Source: Pinus tabuliformis
Lineage: Eukaryota > Streptophyta > Pinopsida > Pinales > Pinaceae
Assembly (NCBI GenBank): GCA_031772625.1
Contig: CM062820.1
Coordinates: 87,836,069-87,900,068, forward strand
Direction of reading: 5' to 3'
DNA: 64,000 bases
Part shown: one piece after another, positions 57,260 to 64,000 of the stretch
Numbering within the stretch: the first letter of the stretch is position 1
Layout of the letters: each line of letters starts with the position of its first letter
Translations under genes and position numbers: made by a program
The notes under the pieces: generated by a model
The model's input: the letters and a program-made list of their open reading frames with translations, nothing else
Told to the model about the DNA's origin: nothing
The model's database searches: none

Positions 57260-58163
57260 ACAATTCTTTTTTTCTTGAGTATTGATATCTAGAATTGCAT
57301 GAAGTCTACTCTGCAACTCCTCACTCATACAAACTTAAATCTCACTCGATTTAGCATGGTCTTCTTCCTCCTCAATCACAACCAATTGTGCCTTCTTGGT
57401 GAGGGAATCTACTACAGTGTTGAGTCTACCTGACCTGTACATAATAGTCATGTCAAATTCTCCCAAGAAGTCTTGCCAATGAGCCTACTTTGATGACAAC
57501 TTCGGTTGGGATGCAAAGTAACTCACTACAATGTTGTGAGTCTTGACAACAAATGTCTTCGCAATCAAATAGTGTCACCATACCTGCAAACAATGGTTGA
57601 TCGCATACATTTCCTTCTCATGAACTAGGTATCGTCACTCTCTATCTAGTAGCTTTCGACTCTCATATGCCACCAGATGTCCATCTTGCATGAGCACTCC
57701 TCCAATCACAAAATTAGAAGCATCTGTGTGTACCTCAAATGGTCACTCAAAGTCAGGAAACTTAAGTATCGATGTTGTAACCATCCTCTTCTTCAAGTCT
57801 TCAAATGCTTCATGACATCTCTCGGTCCAATTCCACCGCTTATCCTTCTTTAACAAGTTTGTTAGCAGTGCAGTTACCTTGAAATATCCCTCTACAAACT
57901 TTCATTGGTAGTTTTGCATCCCCAAGAAAACTCTCATCTCATAAATATTCTTCGGTTCGTCCCAATATTCTATCACATGAACATTACCAGGTTCCATCTG
58001 TATTTACCATTGGCCTATGAAGTTCCCAAGGAAATGAATCTCAGATTGAGCGAACTTGCACTTCAACTTCTTCAAGAACAATTGATTCTTCCTCAGTGCC
58101 TCAAACACCAACTCCAAGTGCTTCTTATGATCTTCCATGTTGTCTCTATAAACTACGATATCA
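57260..58163 (-). pseudogene. Chromodomain-element RT C-terminal half and RNase H
   Basis: From 58163 leftward the minus strand reads VVYRDNMEDHKKHLELVFEA, then KLKCKFAQSEIHFLGNFI, the RT region just after the YLDD motif. RNase H follows at about 57700-57270 (YESRKLLDREWRYLVHEKEM, then WQDFLGEFDMTIMYRSGRLN). The catalytic Asp pair of RT is missing through the deletion at about 58160. Confidence 0.8.
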
Positions 58164-58480
58164 TTAAATTCTTGCCCCAATATTATGTCAAAGTCATTCA
58201 TATCAAACATCGTGAAGTTTAAACAACCTTTCTAATCTACAATTCCAAACAGCACATCACTTGCCAATCCTAACACTCTAGCCTTTGAGTTCATTGCCTT
58301 GACCTCCACTTGCTTGGGGGTCAGCTGCAACCCAACTTCCTGTGCTAGACCTATCTTCATAAAAATTTTCATGGCCCTTTGTCCACCAATGCTTTGATGA
58401 CCCTGATATGAATCTCCACATCCAAAAAACCCAAGTTATGTAACCAGCCCTTCCTTTCATCAAGAACACTAGTCTGCATA
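58164..58480 (-). pseudogene. Chromodomain-element aspartic protease
   Basis: The minus strand holds ALVDKGAMKIFMKIGLAQEV, LQLTPKQVEVKAMNSKARV, and NFTMFDMNDFDIILGQEF. This is the gypsy protease pattern (ALVDSGATHNF.. to DDFDVVLGMEFL). The active-site Ser is Lys (DKG), so the enzyme is dead. It joins RT directly, without the usual spacer and RT N-terminus. No gag precedes it. Confidence 0.75.
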
Positions 58481-58513
58481 CATAACTAGTCTCGGTTACA
58501 CTTCATTGCACTA

Positions 58514-58525
58514 GCTTTGATACCA
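58514..58525 (-). other. Primer binding site of the chromodomain element
   Basis: The minus strand reads TGGTATCAAAGC, 2 bp after the LTR end at 58528; initiator-Met type with one change. Confidence 0.75.
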
Positions 58526-58527
58526 TC

Positions 58528-59533
58528 TGTCATGGCCCCATGGTGGTCGCACCACCGTGGGCACGCGACACTGGCAAGGTTCATCGCAATGTTAAGAACA
58601 ACTTGTGACTACTTGACTTCTGGACTATGCCTAAACTCACCGTTATCTTATTACAACTTCTTCATTATATTTTTTAAGTGTTATGTGCAGAAACCATAAC
58701 ATAAACATCATATTGTGATATAAACAACAATAAAGAGACCAAACACGTGCCAATAGATTTCAAGAAAACTACTTCTTTTATTATTTTTGAAATTTTACAT
58801 CAATGAGAGGTTGGCCCAACACAGCAACACTCCGTTCATAATACAAAAATCAAGTTCTTTACAGCCGTAGCATGGGTGCTCACCAGCTTACCATTGTAGA
58901 AATACCCAAACATAATTTACCCAAACCTGCCTAACCAGGGCGGGTGCATCGCCTTTGTCCACTACTTCTTGCCTGCACTGCCTCAGAACTACCTATGCGA
59001 TATCACAGACTCACGCACTCTGCAATATTGAAAACACTATTTCCCTCTTCATCTATGATCAACTTCAATGCCTCCTTGGTTGAATGCCTCTCTCCAATAT
59101 ATATGTGTTCGACTAATGCCAATTACTTGGGCCGGCACCCCTTTTCATCTTTTGAGCCAAACATTCTAGTTTTCTGGGTACCCTTTGCTATGTGAGCATG
59201 TCCCTTGGGCCTACTGACACCTTCACACATGTTTGACTCCCCTTCCAACCCACTCACCCATTGTGTGCCCATTCGCTCATCGTGGTTGCACTTTTCTGCA
59301 AACTACATCTCACTCGTCACAACACTCAAACACTCCGTCTTGGTGTGGGTGCACCCATAGGCATCTTGCCAAGTTAAGTGGTTACCCTTCACTGTAGAGC
59401 ACCCATGCCCCCATGCCATTCACTATCGTGTGACTTGGGCGCAAGCGACCCCAACTCATTAAGAACTCTCATTTGTGCCCGGTTAGGCTCTCGACTCGCC
59501 TTAGGGCGATGATGCCAACTCTAGGTCCTGACA
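58528..59533 (-). repeat. 5' LTR of the chromodomain element (1006 bp)
   Basis: Uninterrupted copy. On the minus strand it starts TGTCAGGACCTAGAGTTGGC and ends CATGACA. It holds the empty site for the Tat-like insertion near 58971-58981. Followed by the target duplication cctac. Confidence 0.88.
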
Positions 59534-59538
59534 CCTAC

Positions 59539-60968
59539 TATCACAGCCCCATGCTATGATGCCTAACCCGGACTATGCCTATTTCAAAACTTAGTCAATT
59601 TCCAATTCCAATATTCTTTATTCAATATGTTGCGGAAATAAAACTTTAATTTTAGTTCTTTAACATTCAATAGTTGTATAGTTCTGTGATAACAATATGC
59701 GATATCATAACAATCATAAACCAATGTACACTACAATATACATGGGAAGGGAAACTCCCAACAATTCTCCAAACTTTTGTTAAACTTCAAAGTAATGTTA
59801 CAACAAATTTACAAAGGGTGAGTCATGCCCAAAATCATGCTCTTCCCAAGTACAAAGAGTGGTAGTTTTTGGTCCAACCCAACGCACTTGCTCAAAGAAA
59901 CCAATTTCACAACTAGGGCGTCCCCAACCCAAGGTTGGCACCTTGATCAGTAGAAACCCTAGAATAGGAGCGCCAACAACTAATAAAACCAACCCTTGGT
60001 CCTTTCATAGAAACTAGCTCGCTTGGGTGAGCTCTCCTCCTTCTGTGACGAGCCTTAGCCATGTTCTCAAATTCTGTGATGTGTTCCCTACAGATCTATG
60101 ATATTACACCCCTTATATTTATGTGATATCACAGACTTCACCTTTTTCTATGATCTAGTTTTGTGATATTAATTCTTGTGCAAACTTGCTTGCTTGGATG
60201 CCTCCTTGTTCAAATTCCTATCCTTTATCTATACACATCTGACCTCCATCATTCTCATGGATTGACGCCCCTTCAATTATTTTATCCAACCCTTCAACTT
60301 TGTATGGGTTCTCGTTCATGGGTGAGCATGCCCCTATGCTGAATTGCTTGTGGGTGCACCTTACTAGGCGAGCGTGTCCCCAGTCTGACTTGTCCTGGGT
60401 CATGCGGGTGCCCCACCTTTGTCATGTGCTCCATGCTACATGCTCATCTTAATGCCATGTCACTCACTCCATCGTCATGTACCCATTGTTCAGTCAATCA
60501 TTCATACATCATGTCAACTGATTCCCTTATGCATCTCCTATCACCCCTTTCCCATATCATTCGATCCACACTTATGCACGCCTTCACCCAATTCCTTGTC
60601 ATGTCACCAGAGTCATGTCACCCGAGTCTTTTCGCCCAAACCATGTCACCTGAGTTCTTCTCAGCTGAGTCATGTCATCTCTGTCTATGTCACATGTGTC
60701 ACTCAATTTCGCGTCATGTAGGTGGGCATGGCCATCTTTATGTGCCCGTTATGCCTCACCCGAAACAATGCACAATGCTTCACCTTCATGCGGATGTGCC
60801 CAATGCATACACACTTCCAACTCTTGTGCACTTTTCCCCTATGTGGACGTGAGCACCTCTCCTCCATCTGGGCATGCTTGTCGCACCTTCAAGTCAGTGT
60901 TTTTCCACCAAGTAAGCATGCCCATCATGGGTTCTCATTGGCCTTGGTGCCAACTCGAGGCCCTGACA
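59539..60968 (-). repeat. 3' LTR of the third element (1430 bp)
   Basis: Aligns with 63283-64000 (window-truncated). It holds a 505-bp segment (59732-60236) absent from the right copy, and short repeats of catgtcacc.gagt at about 60598-60700. Confidence 0.75.
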
Positions 60969-60980
60969 TGCTCCCCCACT
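60969..60980 (-). other. Polypurine tract of the third element
   Basis: AGTGGGGGAGCA on the minus strand, directly before the 3' LTR. Confidence 0.7.
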
Positions 60981-61077
60981 TCAAAATGGTTGTCATCCTT
61001 GAAAACAACTCCACTTAGAAACTCCATCGCTAAGTCCATATATTGCAAAGTGCCACCAATTCCAACGTTAATATTCC

Positions 61078-62775
61078 CTACTGCATGAACTCCTTACCTT
61101 CATCATACAAACCTTTATCAAGGGTCATGAATCCATGTGGGTAAGACTTCTCAATCCCATGGTCATTAGCCATAACTTGTTTCCATCCTCCACATTTCCC
61201 TAACTCACTGAAGGCTACTCCGTCCAACGCTATTGCATGCTTTGGTCGCATCTCATGTAGTGCCAATCCACCAAATATTGACATCATGTGATTGTTGTTT
61301 CCATACTCGAGCTCAACTCCAACATATCTCAGCACAGTTATCGGCCTGATGAATTCAACTAGTTGGGTGATCAACCAAACCATGATGTCCAAATCCCTGA
61401 GAATGCACCTCCTCATGCCTTTGTTGATTGTTTCTTCAACACTTCATCACATCTTCAACTTGATTAAGAAGTCTTCCCATATCTAGGCATCAAACCTTCC
61501 ACCAATGCTCATCTCACCATGTCCAAGTCCATGAAGAAAACTCCATATCATCTCTGATATGCTTCCCATCAATGTTGTAAAAGGGACAAGTCTCCACTTG
61601 CCTCATTGTCTCATCCATGTGCTGCTCATGGTCATAGACCGACAACCTCCATGTCCATCAACATGGTTAAGTTTCATCAAACTCAACCCATGCCTAACTG
61701 CTTCCACCAATGCACCCTCATCACTGTAACCACCATCCAACTCCAAGGTATCTTCCCCCTGTTGCATCCATCGAGTCACTCTTCATGAACACATCCCATA
61801 CTATGCCCAAGGTATGTGTTCCGTACTACATCAAAGTCAAGTTAAAAATGGCCTCAACTCCTCAACGAACCAAATACTCTAGGAGCACCATCAAATGAAG
61901 CCTTCATTGGCTATAACTTATCTTTAATTCAACATAGGCTCCTTTGAATCATCTTCATCCAAAACTTTAGACAAGAACACTTGTCTTGGTCATAAGTCCC
62001 ATCGCAAGTTGCCTTGACCTTCTTTGTCACATGAATTCTCTCGTAGGTCGCTTATGTCTTCCTCCAAAAAAACCATGGACTTGTTATTCGAGTATGTCCA
62101 ACATCCCCATCGATCCATCTGCAAAATAACTTCATGTGGCATCGACAAGCCCATCCTGCACAAAATCTTGACTTGGGACTTAGGCTTGATGTCCACATGC
62201 AACATCCTTTTCTAGCGCCTTGTTTGATTCCCCTACATGAATTTTTTCATGCCCATCTCTTCAACTTGATTTACATAACTTCAGTTTCCCAACTAATCCA
62301 TTTCAGCAGAAGAAACTCATCCTCAACCATCACATCTTTTCCTTGGGTCAGGGGAGTGCCCTCGGTCGCCCTACCCTCATATTATTATCGCAAGTCCCTT
62401 CTATCATCAATTCCTCCCCCACTAACTCCAAAGAATCCTCCTTGGCCCAATAAGGATTTTATGATGAAGTCCACCCAAGTATGTGTTTATCATGTTGCCT
62501 TTACTTCAGTGTGACCTTACTTCGTTCTGTCCATGAGTCATGCCAGGAACTTAGCCAAATCTTCATTCATCTAAACATGACTAACTCATTTCATGAGTTC
62601 ATCACGTTCCACCCTTGTCTCGGGAATTCAAGCCTTCTGCGCTAAGGTCCCATGTTGCCTAAACAAGTCCTGTAAAGTCCAAAATCATCCATCGCATCAC
62701 TAAGCATGAACATACCGCAATCCTCCAAGTTTGTGATATGAACAAATCTAGTCCAACTTTGACAAGTTCCATCAT
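61078..62775 (-). other. Third element interior, no identified domain
   Basis: Minus-strand open pieces at 61416-61078 (112 codons, with GGLALHEMRPKHAIALDGVA) and 62205-61990 (71 codons) lie in different frames among many stops. Neither resembles gag or pol. They could be an unknown element protein or chance frames. Confidence 0.35.
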
Positions 62776-63180
62776 TCAAAGTTCTTCCTCTTTCATCATC
62801 AAAGTCATAACACTTGTCTCTTCATGCTCATTCCCATGGCCAACTTCTTCCTTCAATAGCTGCGACATGCCCAAATCTGGTTTGGTTGTGGTAGGCATCG
62901 TCCCACCAAATGCTACCTCTTTTGGTGCCATGCTCACAACACTTACATCGCACTTGACCATCAACCTAATCTCTTCTTCATACATCACAATTTCTTCTTC
63001 ATCATCACTACCATAAACTTCAACCAATCCAACCGCTCAACCAAGTCGAAGAATCTCCCTTCTAACCATGTCTTCCAAAACTTCAAGCTCATTTCACAAT
63101 CGTGACATATATTCCTTCATGCAGCCCAACCTATCCATGAGCTACATAAGTCTATCGTGGCCCTCTTTCAAACCTTCCAT
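62776..63180 (-). pseudogene. Acidic/coiled-coil first ORF of the third element
   Basis: From ATG 63180 (minus), 87 bp inside the primer site, a frame of about 134 codons continues through three stops (TAG, TGA, TGA). It starts MEGLKEGHDRLM with heptad-like Leu/Met, then an acidic stretch (YGSDDEEEIVMYEEEIRLM). The position is that of gag, but no capsid or zinc-knuckle pattern follows. Confidence 0.45.
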
Positions 63181-63266
63181 GGTGCTACCCAAATATTAAC
63201 AAGCTCACAACCTTGATCATAATTCTTCTTCTTCCCAACTTTTCCAAGTGGCCACCTTCACAAAGT

Positions 63267-63280
63267 AGGCTCTAATACCA
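63267..63280 (-). other. Primer binding site of the third element
   Basis: Minus strand TGGTATTAGAGCCT, 2 bp after the LTR end; initiator-Met type with one change, the same variant as at 563-575. Confidence 0.8.
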
Positions 63281-63610
63281 TCTGTTGTGGCCCCACATTG
63301 TGATGCCTTAAGATCACAGTGGGAGACGGGCAACACCGATGATATTTCGTCGCATCTATATAAATACTCTAACTCGGACTAAGACTACTTCAACACTTAC
63401 TCAATTTTCCAATTTTAATCTTCTTTATTCAACACGCAGCAAAATAAAACTTCAATTCACTTTACTTCTTTAACATTCAACAATTTTACAATTATGCGAT
63501 AATAATGTATGCTATCATAACAATCATAAACCAATGTACACGTTCGACCTCCTTCCTTTTTGTGAGTCGACAACCATTCAATTATTTGAGCCGACCCTTC
63601 AACTTTGTGC

Positions 63611-63728
63611 AGGTGCCCCTTCATGGGTGGGCATGCCCCTGGGTCAACATGCCTGTGGGTGTGTAGGCACCCTTCATGGGCAGGCGCGCCCCTGGGCCAA
63701 CATGCCTGTGGGTGTGCAGGTGCCCCTT
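63611..63728. repeat. 54-bp tandem repeat, 2.2 units
   Basis: Units at 63611-63664 and 63665-63717 share ttcatggg.ggc, gcccctggg.caacatgcc and tgtgggtgtg. A third unit begins at 63718. Confidence 0.85.
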
Positions 63729-63783
63729 ACCACATGGGAACGATCCTAGGTCGACCTATCCTGGCTCATGCGGGCACCCCGCC

Positions 63784-63845
63784 TTTGCCATGTGATCCAC
63801 GACACATGCCCATCTTTGCCATGTGATCCACGACACATGCCTATT
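63784..63845. repeat. 31-bp tandem duplication
   Basis: Units 63784-63814 and 63815-63845 (tttgccatgtgatccacg..) are nearly identical. Confidence 0.9.
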
Positions 63846-64000
63846 GAAATTCCTTTTCATTCACTTCATCATCACATTCCCATCATTCAATCGAGCATTC
63901 ACATGCCATGTGAATTAGTACCCTTGTGCAACTTGTGTCACCCCTCACTCATTTCATTTGTTCCACACTTGTGTATGCCTTCGTTTGTTCTTCCTCTATC

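Larger units (their letters stand above)
44797..59533 (-). mobile_element. Chromodomain-type Ty3/gypsy element, split by a Tat-like element
   Basis: The right LTR is intact (58528-59533, 1006 bp). The left LTR is split into 44797-45230 and 55246-55835. The 5-bp target duplication cctac is perfect (44792-44796, 59534-59538). Internal sequence (55836-58513, minus) carries protease, distal RT, RNase H, integrase and a chromodomain, with an internal deletion between protease and the RT catalytic motif. Without the insertion the element is about 4.7 kb, shorter than typical autonomous chromoviruses. Confidence 0.88.
59539..64000 (-). mobile_element. Third gypsy-type element, running off the window
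   Basis: The left LTR (59539-60968) and the start of the right LTR (63283 onward) match in order and flank 2.3 kb. The minus-strand primer site and polypurine tract show minus orientation. The LTR starts TGTCAGGGCCTCGAGTTGGC, close to the chromodomain-element LTR start, so the two families are related. The right end and target duplication lie outside the window. No RT, RNase H or integrase motif is visible inside. Confidence 0.75.
63283..64000 (-). repeat. 5' LTR of the third element (truncated by the window)
   Basis: Starts (plus) tgttgtggccccacattgtg. Lacks the 505-bp segment of the left copy. Confidence 0.75.

Noticed and set aside
60419-61088. Overlapping plus-strand frames of 98-142 codons in the third element LTR
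   Set aside because: His/Ser/Pro-rich translations of short catgtcacc-type repeats, in three frames at once; not coding.

Overview
This window is a eukaryotic, plant-type intergenic block built almost entirely of LTR retrotransposons in several states of decay. I see no intact host gene, no rRNA or tRNA gene and no CRISPR array. The Ty1/copia and Ty3/gypsy lineages, the initiator-Met primer binding sites, the long AT-rich spacers and the nested insertions point to a large, repeat-rich land-plant genome. A gymnosperm would fit, but the sequence does not prove it.

Left part (1-6226): a 166-bp minus-strand LTR with its primer site (563-741), the 3' end of a plus-strand element related to the Tat-like element at 45-55 kb (about 1150-1631, LTR start at 1632), then a decayed plus-strand reading frame of unknown family (3335-6226).

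Nest 1 (6227-34202): a minus-strand large retrotransposon derivative (LARD-like, LTRs of about 1.96 kb, no recognisable gag-pol) sits inside the decayed frame. The last 31 codons of that frame reappear in frame at 34208-34300. Two Tork/Tnt1-like copia elements entered the LARD: copia A (+, 11363-23641) and copia B (-, 26028-30976). Copia A was then split in its reverse transcriptase by a SIRE-like copia element (+, 13463-22332) with two 1568-bp LTRs. Each level is set by LTR termini, primer sites, polypurine tracts and 5-bp target duplications.

Middle (34301-44796): a second unidentified fossil frame (35590-36396), AT-rich spacer with (TA)n tracts, and a compact gag-only element (+, 39144-43434). 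Its 184-bp LTRs differ at one base and it has a perfect 5-bp target duplication. It is the youngest insertion here and also carries an unexplained, more GC-rich open frame in its leader.

Nest 2 (44797-64000, all minus): a chromodomain-bearing Ty3/gypsy element (44797-59533) has its left LTR split by a 10-kb Tat-like gypsy element (45231-55245, LTRs of about 2.7 kb). Immediately right of it begins a third gypsy-type element (59539 to beyond the window edge) whose internal frame I cannot identify.

The elements do not work together as a pathway. Apart from the gag-only element, each is broken by stops, frameshifts or internal deletions. Many premature stops are TAG, TAA or TGA where Gln or Arg codons would be expected, which fits decay of methylated cytosine. 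The items most worth following are the fossil frame, the gag-only element with its captured sequence, the serial hairpins in the SIRE-like LTR, the promoter-poor G/C-run LTRs of copia A, and the covarying terminal palindrome of the Tat-like LTRs.
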